Source: Pseudarthrobacter sp. ATCC 49987 (GTDB taxonomy: Bacteria; Actinomycetota; Actinomycetes; Actinomycetales; Micrococcaceae). From it: a stretch of DNA of 64,000 nt. The position numbers were made by a program, and so were the translations under genes. The notes under the pieces are model-generated. The model was given only the letters and a program-made list of their open reading frames with translations. It had not been told where the DNA came from and did not search any database. Positions within the stretch are counted from its first letter, which is position 1. The number at the start of each line of letters is the position of its first letter. Location: contig NZ_JAABNS010000001.1 in assembly GCF_009928425.1 (NCBI RefSeq), positions 1,798,001 to 1,862,000 on the forward strand, in the 5' to 3' direction. Shown here piece after piece: positions 55,493-63,868 of the stretch.

Positions 55493-56419
55493 ATGACACC
55501 GACTGGAGAATCCCTTGGGGCCCGGGCGAATGACCTCGCCTCCCGCCGCGAGCCGTTCGTGCACGCCACGGTGGTCCGCGCCCAGCACCCCACCAGCGCC
55601 CACGCCGGGGACACGGCCCTGATCCTGCCCGGCGGCGAGATCCAGGGCTTCGTCGGCGGGAACTGCGTCGAGTTCGCGGTGCGGGAGTACAGCATGCAGG
55701 TCCTGGCCTCGCAGGAACCCCTGCTGCTGCGCGTTGTCCCCGGCGAGCCGTCCCGCAGCGCCGAGGAAGGCGCGGTTGAGGTCTCCAATCCCTGCCTGAG
55801 CGGCGGGGCGATCGAGATCTTCCTCCAGCCGCGCATCCCGGCGCCCCGGGTATTGGTGGTCGGCACCACGCCCGTGGCCCAGGCGCTGGAGACCCTCGGC
55901 TCGGGTGTCGGGCTGGCGGTAGAACTCACGGACGGGGAATCGGCGGCCCCCCGGTCCGACGACGCGGCGCTGATTGTGGCCTCGCACGGCAAGGCAGAGG
56001 AGTCCGCCCTCGAGGCCGCCCTGCGCGCCGGAGTGCCGTATGTCGCGCTGGTGGCCAGCGGGACGCGGGGTGCCGCGGTGCTGGAATCCCTCGACGTCGA
56101 CCCCGCGCAGCGCTCGCGCGTCTTCACCCCGGCCGGACTGCAGCTGGGCGCCCGCACCCCCGGCGAGATCGCCCTCTCGATCCTGGCCCAGCTCATCCAG
56201 GAACGGGCGAAGACCCGGCACCCGGCCCCGGCGGCACCGGTTGCGACGCCGGCAGCAGAAGCCCCGGCGACGGCGATTGATCCTGTCTGCGGCATGACCG
56301 TCGCGGCGCTGGACTCCTCGATCCACCTCGAGCACAACGGTGTGACCGTATACTTCTGCTCGCCCGGCTGCCGGGCCGCCTTCCGCAAAGATCCGGAGCG
56401 CTATGCCCTCACTCTCTGA
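55493..56419 (+). CDS. XdhC-family protein fused to a YHS metal-binding domain
   Basis: The 308-residue protein has an XdhC/CoxI-like N-terminal part (GGNCVEFAVREY near 60-71) and a Rossmann-like region. A Pro/Ala linker leads to a C-terminal YHS domain (about 263-308) with C266 (DPVCGM), C289 and C293. XdhC proteins insert sulfurated molybdopterin into Mo hydroxylases; YHS domains bind heavy metals. The combination beside a Cu-Mo enzyme suggests cofactor or copper loading of CoxL. It overlaps the next gene by 17 bases. Confidence 0.85.
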   Translation: MTPTGESLGARANDLASRREPFVHATVVRAQHPTSAHAGDTALILPGGEIQGFVGGNCVEFAVREYSMQVLASQEPLLLRVVPGEPSRSAEEGAVEVSNPCLSGGAIEIFLQPRIPAPRVLVVGTTPVAQALETLGSGVGLAVELTDGESAAPRSDDAALIVASHGKAEESALEAALRAGVPYVALVASGTRGAAVLESLDVDPAQRSRVFTPAGLQLGARTPGEIALSILAQLIQERAKTRHPAPAAPVATPAAEAPATAIDPVCGMTVAALDSSIHLEHNGVTVYFCSPGCRAAFRKDPERYALTL

Positions 56420-57053
56420 ACGCCTACCCGCGCAGCACCCGACGGCGGGGCTGATCCTGGCGGCCGGGGCGTCGCGGCGCCTGGGCCGGCCCAAGCAGTT
56501 GCTGCCCTACGGCCGCGGGGTACTCCTCGACGCCGTGCTGGCCGCCGCCCGGGACTGCGGCTTTGACCAGACGGTGCTTGCCCTGGGAGGTTCGGCCGCG
56601 GAAGTCCAGCGCACGGTCGACACCACCGGCTGCCAGATCGTGCTCAACCCGGACTTCGGCGCGGGCTGTTCCTCCTCGATCGCGTCCGGCCTCGCCGCAC
56701 TCCACCCGGACGCGGACGCCGTGGTCCTGCTGCTCGGTGACCAGCCCGGCGTCCGCTCCGTCGACGCCCGCGCCCTGCTGGAGCTCCTGTTCCGGGGCAA
56801 GGCAACCGGCCGGCAGGACGCCCCGGGGATCGCCGTCTGCCGGTACGACGACGGTGTCGGCCATCCCCTGGCGTTCACCCGCCGGATGCTCCCGGACCTG
56901 GCCTCCCTGCACGGCGACAAGGCAGTCTGGAAGCTACTGGAGCAGCGGGCGGCCGACGCCGTCGAACTTCGCGTTCCAGGTCCTGTCCCGCTCGACGTCG
57001 ACACGGACGAGGACTACCGCCTTGTCCTGGCGGGACTGGAGGGCGCGCTGTGA
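56403..57053 (+). CDS. MobA/MocA-like molybdopterin nucleotidyltransferase
   Basis: The 216-residue NTP-transferase has the nucleotide-binding loop LILAAGASRRLGRPKQLLPYG near residues 17-37 and LLLGDQPGVRS near 107-117. This is the MocA/PucB class that makes molybdopterin cytosine dinucleotide, the cofactor form used by CO dehydrogenases. The location inside the cox operon, overlapping XdhC-YHS by 17 bases and the MoxR gene by four, supports that role. CTP rather than GTP specificity is inferred from context. Confidence 0.85.
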   Translation: MPSLSERLPAQHPTAGLILAAGASRRLGRPKQLLPYGRGVLLDAVLAAARDCGFDQTVLALGGSAAEVQRTVDTTGCQIVLNPDFGAGCSSSIASGLAALHPDADAVVLLLGDQPGVRSVDARALLELLFRGKATGRQDAPGIAVCRYDDGVGHPLAFTRRMLPDLASLHGDKAVWKLLEQRAADAVELRVPGPVPLDVDTDEDYRLVLAGLEGAL

Positions 57054-57973
57054 ACACGGCGGCGCGCACCGGCGCGGAGGAGGATGTGCAGCGCAGGGTT
57101 CCCGACGTCCCGTCCCTGATCTCGGCGCTGGACAGCGGTGACTACCTGGCCGACGTCGGACTCGCTACAGCACTCTTCCTGGCGGTCCGGCTCCCGCAGC
57201 CTCTTTTGCTGGAGGGCGAGGCGGGCGTCGGCAAGACCGAGGCGGCGAAGGCCCTGGCCCAGCTGCTGGACACGCCGCTGTACCGGCTGCAGTGCTACGA
57301 GGGAATCGACGCCGGCGAGGCCCTCTACGAGTGGAACCACCAGCGGCAGCTGCTCGGGATCCGGCTGGCGGAAGTCCGGGACGCCTCGGTCACCGAAACC
57401 GACCTCTTCGGCCCGGAGTACCTGCTGCGCCGGCCGCTGCTGCAGGCGATCGAACATCCCGGCCCGCGCCCCGCAGTCCTCCTGCTGGACGAGATCGACC
57501 GGGCCGACGCCGAGTTCGAGGCCTTCACGTTCGAACTGCTCGCCGAGGCCGCAGTCACCATCCCGGAACTGGGCACCATCCGGGCCACCCATCCCCCGAT
57601 CGTCATCCTGACCTCCAACCGGACGAGGGACCTGCACGATGCCCTGACCCGGCGCTGCCTCTACCACTGGATCGATTACCCGGGACCCGGGCGCATCGCG
57701 GAAATCGTCCGACGCCGCGTTCCCGCCAGCAGCGGACCGCTGGCCCTGCAGGCCGCCGCGGTGATCACCAGGCTGCGCACGCTGGACCTGGCAAAGCCGC
57801 CGGGGATCTCCGAGGCCATCGACTGGGTGTCCGCCCTCGCCGTGCTCGGTATCGGGCACATTGACGCCGCGACGGCGGACCAAACCCTCGGCTCGATCGT
57901 CAAGAACCGCGACGACCTGGAACTGGTCGGCGCCCGCGGGGCGGACTGGCTCGTGGCCGGCACGGGCGGGTGA
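57050..57973 (+). CDS. coxD: MoxR/CoxD-type AAA+ ATPase
   Basis: The 307-residue MoxR-class AAA+ has Walker A GEAGVGKT (56-63), Walker B LLLDEIDRAD near 145-154 and sensor 1 ILTSNRTRDL near 186-195. CoxD is required in Oligotropha for building the CuSMo active site, acting with a VWA partner. It overlaps coxE by four bases, the usual coxDE pairing. Confidence 0.9.
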   Translation: MNTAARTGAEEDVQRRVPDVPSLISALDSGDYLADVGLATALFLAVRLPQPLLLEGEAGVGKTEAAKALAQLLDTPLYRLQCYEGIDAGEALYEWNHQRQLLGIRLAEVRDASVTETDLFGPEYLLRRPLLQAIEHPGPRPAVLLLDEIDRADAEFEAFTFELLAEAAVTIPELGTIRATHPPIVILTSNRTRDLHDALTRRCLYHWIDYPGPGRIAEIVRRRVPASSGPLALQAAAVITRLRTLDLAKPPGISEAIDWVSALAVLGIGHIDAATADQTLGSIVKNRDDLELVGARGADWLVAGTGG

Positions 57974-59247
57974 ACCCATTGAATGCCGGAACCGCGCCGC
58001 TCACCGCCGCCGCTCACCCCACGGTCGAGGCGGCCGCCCTGGCCGCGGCGTTCATCACCGCCCTGCGCCGGGCCGGACTGTCGTGTTCCCCGGACCGGGC
58101 AGTCCGGCTGGCCGAAGGCCTCCGACTGATCCCACCAGGCGACGTCGAGACGCTGTACTGGGCATCCCGGGTGGTGCTGGTGTCAGCGCACGGGCAGCTG
58201 CCGGTGTTCGACGCCGTCTTCGCTGCGGTGTTCCGCGGAGCGTTTGACCCCGCCGCGCCGCCACGCACCACCGCTGCCCCCGCTGCGTCGCCGCCCGCAG
58301 CCCCTGAAGAGGCACGCACCCGGCCCTCACCGGCTGAGGATCGCGCCCCCGGGCAGGGACCGGCGCACCCGCGGACGGCACCGGCGGTTGCCTCCGCGGG
58401 ACCGGAGAGCAGCAGGGACGAGGACGTCGCGGAACGGGAGGCGGTGCTGGCCATGGCCTCCGCCGAGGAACGCCTGCACCGGATGGCGTTCGCACAGCTC
58501 ACCGAGGCTGAAGTCCTGGAGGTCAGGCGGCTGGCGTCCCGGCTGCTGCTCGCGACACCTACGCGTTTGAGCCGCCGCACCCGCAAGTCCACCCACAGCA
58601 GCGCCCGCCTGGATGTCCGCGCCACGGTCCGCGCGGCGCGGCGCTCCGGCACCGACACGACCCGGCTGCTCTACGCCCGGCGCCGCGAGCAGCGCCGCAA
58701 GCTGGTGATGCTTTGCGATGTCTCCGGGTCCATGGAACCGTATGCGCGGATCTTCGTCTCGCTGCTGCAGGGAGCGGTGGCCACCGCCGGCGCCGAGGCC
58801 TTCGTCTTTTCCACCCGGCTGACGCGCCTGACCCGGCAGCTGGCGCTGCGGGATCCGGACGAGGCGCTGTCCCGGGCGGCGGAGGCCGCGCCGGATTGGG
58901 CCGGCGGCACCCGTCTTGCCGACAGCATCCGGCACTTCGTCGACGAACACGGCCGCCGCGGGCTGGCCCGCGGCGCGGTGGTGGTGATCGTCTCGGACGG
59001 CTGGGCCCAGGAGGACCCCGAACAGGTCGCGGCCCAGATGGCGCGGCTGCGCCGACTGGCCCACCGGATCGTCTGGGTCAATCCACGCAAGGCATCCCCG
59101 GGCTACAGTCCACTGGCGGGCGGCATGGCGGCGGCCCTGCCATACTGCGACGCTTTCGTCAGCGGACACAGCTACACGGCTTTGGCAGAGGTGGCAGCCG
59201 CAATCCGCGGCGACGGCCAGTCATCACTCAAGGGAAGAGGGAACTAA
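57970..59247 (+). CDS. coxE: CoxE VWA-domain protein
   Basis: The 425-residue protein has a proline/alanine-rich segment near 95-140 and a C-terminal VWA domain with MIDAS motif D250-V-S252-G-S254 (CDVSGSMEPYARIF). VWA CoxE proteins pair with the CoxD ATPase to complete the CO dehydrogenase copper-sulfur site. It starts with GTG overlapping coxD, and its TAA overlaps the coxG ATG (TAATG). Confidence 0.9.
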   Translation: MNPLNAGTAPLTAAAHPTVEAAALAAAFITALRRAGLSCSPDRAVRLAEGLRLIPPGDVETLYWASRVVLVSAHGQLPVFDAVFAAVFRGAFDPAAPPRTTAAPAASPPAAPEEARTRPSPAEDRAPGQGPAHPRTAPAVASAGPESSRDEDVAEREAVLAMASAEERLHRMAFAQLTEAEVLEVRRLASRLLLATPTRLSRRTRKSTHSSARLDVRATVRAARRSGTDTTRLLYARRREQRRKLVMLCDVSGSMEPYARIFVSLLQGAVATAGAEAFVFSTRLTRLTRQLALRDPDEALSRAAEAAPDWAGGTRLADSIRHFVDEHGRRGLARGAVVVIVSDGWAQEDPEQVAAQMARLRRLAHRIVWVNPRKASPGYSPLAGGMAAALPYCDAFVSGHSYTALAEVAAAIRGDGQSSLKGRGN

Positions 59248-60062
59248 TGCAGATCGACAGCACTTTCTCGGTCGTCGCACCGATCGACACCGTCTGGGAC
59301 ACCATCATGGACTTTGAACGGGTGGCCGGCTGCGTCCCCGGCGCCAGGATCCTGAACAAGCTTTCCGACGACGCCTACCAGGTGGGCATGACCGTAAAAC
59401 TGGGCCCGGTCAACATGCAGTACAAAGGGCTGCTCAACGTCATCGAGCGCAACGCCGCTGAACACCGGGCCGTTTTCGGCGGCAAGGCCCAGGAGACCCG
59501 CGGCCAGGGCACCGCTGACGCCACGGTGACCCTGCTCCTGACGGAAGAGTCAGGCGGCACCACCCGCGGCACCGTCAACGCCGAGCTGTCCCTTTCCGGC
59601 AAGGCCGCCGCGATGGGCAAGGGCGTGATTGGCAGCGTCACCGAACAGATGATGGCCCTGTTCGCCGGCAATCTGCAGGCCATGATCGCCACGCCCGGTG
59701 CCCCCGGCACCGTTCCAGCGGGCGGTTTGCCCGGTCTCGATGCGGAGGCGGAAGCGCAGGCGGCCGCGGCCAAGGTCTCCGGAGCGACCATACCGGCCCC
59801 GGCGTCGGAACTTCCGGGCCTTCCACCGGGCGCTGTGCCCGCCGCGGCCCGGCCGTCCCCCGCGCCCGCACCATCCCCCGCGCCCGCCGGCAGCCTGGAC
59901 GCCCTCAGCCTCGCCAAGGGGATCGCGGCCGAGCAGCTCTCCAGCCCCGTGAAGGTCCTGGCGCTCGTGGCGGTCGTGGCATGCGCCTCCTACTGGGCCG
60001 GCCGCCTGTCCGCCTTCCGGCTGATCCGGGCGATCGGAAGGCTGAAGTCCGACCGTGCGTGA
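59247..60062 (+). CDS. coxG: CoxG membrane-anchored SRPBCC protein
   Basis: The ATG at 59247 (MQIDSTFSVVAPIDTVWDTIMDFERVAGCVPGA) gives 271 residues. An SRPBCC/START-like domain spans about 1-150, and a Pro/Ala linker of about 70 residues follows. A single C-terminal membrane helix (VKVLALVAVVACASYWAGRL) precedes a basic end. CoxG recruits CO dehydrogenase to the membrane and supplies menaquinone in recent mycobacterial work, which fits this layout well. Confidence 0.9.
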   Translation: MQIDSTFSVVAPIDTVWDTIMDFERVAGCVPGARILNKLSDDAYQVGMTVKLGPVNMQYKGLLNVIERNAAEHRAVFGGKAQETRGQGTADATVTLLLTEESGGTTRGTVNAELSLSGKAAAMGKGVIGSVTEQMMALFAGNLQAMIATPGAPGTVPAGGLPGLDAEAEAQAAAAKVSGATIPAPASELPGLPPGAVPAAARPSPAPAPSPAPAGSLDALSLAKGIAAEQLSSPVKVLALVAVVACASYWAGRLSAFRLIRAIGRLKSDRA

Positions 60063-61182
60063 TGTCCTGGCAGCCATGATGCCGGGCTGGCACAAGGGTG
60101 ACACTGCCGGCCTGGCCACCGTGGTGAGCACCTTCAAGTCAGCCCCGCGCCTCCCGGGGGCGTCCATGCTCGTCACCGCCGAGGGGGAAGCCGTCGGCTC
60201 GGTTTCCGGCGGCTGTGTCGAGGGCGCCGTGTACGAGCTCGCCACGCAGGTCAAGGCGGACGGCACCCCGGTCCTGGTGCGCTACGGGATCAGCGACGAC
60301 GACGCGTTCGCCGTCGGCCTGACCTGCGGCGGGATCATCGACATCTTCGTCGAGCCGGTATCCCGGCAAGCCTTCGCCGAACTCGACGCCGTCCGGCAGG
60401 ACATCGCCGACGGACGGCGGGTTGGGGTTGCCACGGTGATCGAACACCCGGACAGCAGCTGGCTGGGCCGGCACCTGATCGTGCGGCCGTCGGACTTCGA
60501 GGGCGACCTCGGATCCGAGCGGGCCAACCTCGCCGTGGGCGACGACACCCAGGGCCTGCTCGCCGCGGGCCGCTCCGGCATCCTGAGCTACGGTCCCGAC
60601 GGGGAGCGGCTGGACGCCGGGATGCGGGTCTTTTTCGCGAGCTACGCCCCGCCGCCGCGAATGCTCGTCTTCGGCGCCATCGATTTCGCCTCAGCGCTGG
60701 CCGGGCTGGGCACCTTCCTGGGCTACCGCGTCACGGTGTGCGATGCCCGGGCCGTTTTCGCTACCCCGGCGCGGTTTCCCGACGCCGCGGAGGTCGTCAA
60801 CGCCTGGCCGCACCGCTACCTCGCCGAGCAGTTGGACAAGGGCCTGGTGGATGAACGCACCGTCATGTGCGTCCTCACGCACGATCCAAAATTCGACATT
60901 CCGCTGCTGGACGTTGCCCTGCGCGGCCGGCCGATCGCCTTCATCGGTGCCATGGGTTCGCGCCGGACCCATGCCGACCGGATCGCGAGGCTGCGGGAGG
61001 CGGGCCTGAGCGAGGACGCGTTGGCGCGGCTGCACAGCCCGGTGGGCCTTGACCTTGGGGCCCGGACCCCCGAGGAGACAGCGGTGTCCATCGCGGCGGA
61101 GTTCATCGCCAAGCAGTGGAACGGGAGCGGGGAGCCCCTGCGCCAGCTCGACGAGCGCATCCACCACGACGAGCAGCAGTGA
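60055..61182 (+). CDS. coxF: XdhC/CoxF-family maturation protein
   Basis: The 375-residue full-length XdhC family protein has N-terminal GSVSGGCVEGAVYE with conserved C54 and a Rossmann domain (MLVFGAIDFASALAGLGTFLGYRVTVCDAR). The C-terminal signature is MGSRRTHADRIARLREAG. XdhC/CoxF proteins bind molybdopterin cofactor and assist its sulfuration and insertion. The GTG start overlaps coxG by eight bases. This is the second XdhC-type protein in the operon; only the other carries a YHS domain. Confidence 0.87.
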   Translation: MRDVLAAMMPGWHKGDTAGLATVVSTFKSAPRLPGASMLVTAEGEAVGSVSGGCVEGAVYELATQVKADGTPVLVRYGISDDDAFAVGLTCGGIIDIFVEPVSRQAFAELDAVRQDIADGRRVGVATVIEHPDSSWLGRHLIVRPSDFEGDLGSERANLAVGDDTQGLLAAGRSGILSYGPDGERLDAGMRVFFASYAPPPRMLVFGAIDFASALAGLGTFLGYRVTVCDARAVFATPARFPDAAEVVNAWPHRYLAEQLDKGLVDERTVMCVLTHDPKFDIPLLDVALRGRPIAFIGAMGSRRTHADRIARLREAGLSEDALARLHSPVGLDLGARTPEETAVSIAAEFIAKQWNGSGEPLRQLDERIHHDEQQ

Positions 61183-61192
61183 GCGGACACCG

Positions 61193-61867
61193 TTGATCGA
61201 GAATGATCTCCTGCGCTGGGGACTGGCGGCACCGCTGCTGGCAGCGTCGCTCTATGCGTTGTTCCGCGCGGGCCGCAAGTCGCCGCCGGCCATCCGGGCC
61301 GGTTTCGGACTCCATGCCGCCATGATGACGGCCATGGTGCTGATGCTCGCCCCCGGACTCCAGTGGCCCGCACTGCCCCAGGTGTTCGTCTTCGGCCTGG
61401 CCGCCTGGTGGTTCGTCCTCCGCGCCGTCTCCCGGCGCCCCGCGCCCCATTCGAGGCCGCCCGAACACGTTCCCGAAAGACCCGGGCACGGCCGCCCTGA
61501 GGGCCAGTCCGGCCGCGGCAGCTTGCTCTACCACGCGCTGACGATGGCTGCCATGGCGTATATGCCCGCGGCCATGGATGTCCGCAGTGCCCACGGCCCG
61601 GAAGCTGCCGGCGTCGAGGCTACCGGCATCCTGGGCCAGGCGGCGCACCACGGCGGTGCCGCACTGGCAGGGTTGCCGATGCAGGGTCCGATCCAGGCCT
61701 GGGGCAGCCAGGCTGCGCTGGTTCTGGCCGTGGCATTCGGTCTGGCAGCTGCCGTGTGGGCCGTATTCCTGCTCCGGTCCCACACGGGCCGGGACCGTGG
61801 CGGCACAGGCCTGGAACTCGTGGGGGCGGCCTCGATGGCAGTGATGTTCGCGGCGCTCGCGGCGTGA
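61193..61867 (+). CDS. DUF5134-like membrane protein at the end of the cox operon
   Basis: The frame opens upstream inside coxF, but the best start is the TTG at 61193 (LIENDLLRWGLAAPLL), giving 224 residues. There are about six hydrophobic segments. His-rich positions near helix ends (FGLHAAMMTAMVLML; YHALTMAAMAYMP; QAAHHGG) suggest metal or heme contacts, as in DUF5134 and copper-related membrane proteins. It follows coxF by 10 bases and is probably the last gene of the operon. Confidence 0.68.
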   Translation: MIENDLLRWGLAAPLLAASLYALFRAGRKSPPAIRAGFGLHAAMMTAMVLMLAPGLQWPALPQVFVFGLAAWWFVLRAVSRRPAPHSRPPEHVPERPGHGRPEGQSGRGSLLYHALTMAAMAYMPAAMDVRSAHGPEAAGVEATGILGQAAHHGGAALAGLPMQGPIQAWGSQAALVLAVAFGLAAAVWAVFLLRSHTGRDRGGTGLELVGAASMAVMFAALAA

Positions 61868-61933
61868 CGCCGCCGCGGGGCTCGAGTTAGCCGGACAGCC
61901 CGGGCGGGCCGCCGTCGGGCGTAAGCTCGTCCC

Positions 61934-62554
61934 ATGGCGAGATACTTCGATGTTCACCCCGAAAACCCCCAGGCCCGCTCCATCAGCCAGGCCGTGGAAA
62001 TCGTCCGTTCCGGCGGCCTGATCGCTTATCCCACCGACTCCTGTTACGCCCTCGGAGCGCAGATCGGGAACAAGGAGGCGCTCGACCGGATCAGGGCCAT
62101 CCGCCATCTCGATGCCAAGCACCACTTCACGCTGGTCTGCAAGGACTTCGCGCAATTGGGGCAGTTTGTGCAGATCGACAACGATGTGTTCCGGAGCATC
62201 AAGGCTGTCACTCCCGGAAGCTACACCTTCATCCTGCCTGCCACCAAGGAGGTTCCCAGGCGGCTGCTGCACCCGAAGAAGAAGACAGTGGGCGTGCGCA
62301 TCCCCGACAACCGGGTGGTCCAGGCACTGCTGGCAGAACTGGGCGAGCCGCTGCTCTCCAGCACCCTGTTGCTGCCGGACGAGGAGGAACCGCTGACCCA
62401 GGGCTGGGAAATCAAGGAACGGCTGGAGCACGTGGTGGACGCCGTGATTGATTCCGGGGACTGCGGCGCGGAGCCGACGACAGTGATCGACTACTCCAGC
62501 GGCGTGGCCGAAGTCGTCCGCCGCGGCATGGGCGACCCGTCCCGGTTCGAATAG
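61934..62554 (+). CDS. YciO/YrdC/Sua5-family L-threonylcarbamoyladenylate synthase-like protein
   Basis: The 206-residue YrdC-fold protein has AVEIVRSGGLIAYPTDSCYALGAQIGNKEALDRIRAIR near the N-terminus and a threonine/ATP pocket (HHFTLVCKDFAQLGQF). It is closer to YciO than to essential Sua5 by length and by the absence of a Sua5 C-terminal domain. YrdC-type proteins make threonylcarbamoyl-AMP for tRNA t6A; YciO activity is weaker or uncertain. It is a single plus-strand gene. Confidence 0.87.
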   Translation: MARYFDVHPENPQARSISQAVEIVRSGGLIAYPTDSCYALGAQIGNKEALDRIRAIRHLDAKHHFTLVCKDFAQLGQFVQIDNDVFRSIKAVTPGSYTFILPATKEVPRRLLHPKKKTVGVRIPDNRVVQALLAELGEPLLSSTLLLPDEEEPLTQGWEIKERLEHVVDAVIDSGDCGAEPTTVIDYSSGVAEVVRRGMGDPSRFE

Positions 62555-62568
62555 GTCCTTCCGGGACC
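62554..62568. terminator. Short bidirectional hairpin
   Basis: GGTCC-TTCCG-GGACC is a perfect 5-bp stem between the convergent stops of the YciO-like gene and the small membrane gene. It is weak alone but well placed. Confidence 0.4.
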
Positions 62569-62856
62569 CTACGCGGACGCGATTGCGGTTGACCCCGCGG
62601 TGTCCGACGCCCGGTTCCGCAGCCAGCGGCGTGACAGGTCTATTGCCGCGATGATTCCCGCGAGCGGTGTGAGCACAGCAGCGGCGTAGACGAACAACAG
62701 CCAGCTGAGCGTGGTCAGCAGCGTCTGGTGGTCGCTCAGGAGGGACAGCCCGCCGAAGAGCCCGAGGCCCCAGAACAGGGCCACTCCGGCCAGCACGGCC
62801 GCGGCGGGAAAGTACTCGCTCGTGACAATGCTTTTGACAATACTCAAGGTTTTCAT
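62569..62856 (-). CDS. Small two-helix membrane protein
   Basis: The 95-residue protein has two hydrophobic segments (FPAAAVLAGVALFWGLGLFGGL and LLFVYAAAVLTPLAGIIAAI) and a strong GGAGGG ribosome site just before the ATG. There is no recognisable motif. It is a real small gene by codon use and ribosome site; function unknown. Confidence 0.72.
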   Translation of the reverse strand: MKTLSIVKSIVTSEYFPAAAVLAGVALFWGLGLFGGLSLLSDHQTLLTTLSWLLFVYAAAVLTPLAGIIAAIDLSRRWLRNRASDTAGSTAIASA

Positions 62857-63044
62857 GGACCCTCCTCATGCCTGGCGGAGGGGAAGAGTCCGCCGGGGTC
62901 ATTCCAAGTATGGGGCCCGCCAGGCTCGGATTTTCGACGAAATCCCGGCACGTGACGAAGCTAACTTTGCTGCCCTGGCACGACGGCGACGTCTGCCGCA
63001 CCGCTCGGCAGGACCGGGACGCCGAGTGGTGGCATGATGGGCGA

Positions 63045-63270
63045 ATGAGCGGCGTCACGTGCGATCTGACCATCTCCCTTGTCGGGTCCGCGGTCGGCCC
63101 GAAGCCACGGCACTTGCCTCGTTTGTCTCAGCTTCCGATCAGGCGCGGGGAAGTCCCGACACCCGAATCGACGAGCTCACGCAGTTGGCGGGCGGCGGTG
63201 CGTGGCTCTTTGGAAGTGTCTCCCAACTGGTCCGCGTTTCAGGCGAGATCGTTCGAGCACTGGAGTAAAA
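63045..63270 (+). pseudogene. Decayed RibD/DHFR-like fragment and frameshifted continuation
   Basis: From the ATG near 63046 one frame reads MSGVTCDLTISLVGSAVGPKP, which resembles the RibD/DHFR-family N-terminus (VTCDLTISLDGFVAGP) with substitutions, but soon loses sense. A different frame then reads ATALASFVSASDQARGSPDT through GEIVRALE and stops at 63268. I read this as one or two broken genes with frameshifts. The preceding 62857-63044 shows nothing I can name. Confidence 0.4.
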
Positions 63271-63289
63271 CCGGGCCGCTGCCGGACGT

Positions 63290-63425
63290 CCGCGTTTCCT
63301 CGGGACTGAGGTCCAGCCGACCTGCCGTCGACCATCTCGCGCACAATGTCGAGATGGCCGGCGTGCACGGAAGTCTCAACAAGTACGCGAAACACGATCC
63401 AGTCCGTCGACCGTTCGGAACACAT
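63290..63425 (-). pseudogene. DinB/DUF664 C-terminal fragment
   Basis: A minus-strand frame opening at 63425 encodes STDWIVFRVLVETSVHAGHL followed by DIVREMVDGRSAGPQ. This matches the C-terminal part of DinB/DUF664 proteins, including the metal-site HAGH. The N-terminal two-thirds is missing; an in-frame stop lies just upstream of the ATG. It is a gene remnant rather than a functional DinB protein. Confidence 0.55.
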
Positions 63426-63469
63426 GCTGGCGCTCGTTCGCTAACTGTGCGCGAGCAGGTGTGCTTCGC

Positions 63470-63868
63470 TCAGGGCCCGGCTTCGTATCCGATGAGCCAG
63501 TGAAGTCCGTGGCGATCTATTACCTGGCCGTCCGAAGCGCCCCAAGGCTTCGGAGCAAGGGGGTCCACCACCCGGCCGCCGACCGCAAGTTTGTCGAACC
63601 ACTCATGGAGAACTGAGGGCTCGGCGGTCCCCAGCAGGGAGAGCATGACACCTTCGAGCCGGACACTTTTCTGGCCTGCGGCCGCGTCCGATCCCGCCAA
63701 AGCAACTAGGCCGTTGAGCATTCCGTGAGCTATAGCGTCTGGGGGGCCGTCGCTGCGACTGAAGTCATCATAGGTGTGCAAGGAGAGCTCTCCGCCGAAA
63801 ACGTCCGCGTAGAAGCCGAGCGCTTCACGCGTGCCCGGGAAACTGACATAGATCTGCGGCGCCGTCAT
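63470..63868 (-). CDS. VOC/PhnB-like protein
   Basis: The start is at the ATG at 63868 (MTAPQIYVSFPGTREALGFY), giving 132 residues. The vicinal-oxygen-chelate fold has FYADVFGGELSLHTYDDF, LLGTAEPSVLHEWFDKLAVGGRVVDPLAPKPWGASDGQVIDRHGLHWLIGY; the PWG...G..DR.G..W pattern is PhnB/YjdN-like. Many members have no assigned activity. The remaining 132 bases to the window end contain no gene I can support. Confidence 0.82.
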   Translation of the reverse strand: MTAPQIYVSFPGTREALGFYADVFGGELSLHTYDDFSRSDGPPDAIAHGMLNGLVALAGSDAAAGQKSVRLEGVMLSLLGTAEPSVLHEWFDKLAVGGRVVDPLAPKPWGASDGQVIDRHGLHWLIGYEAGP

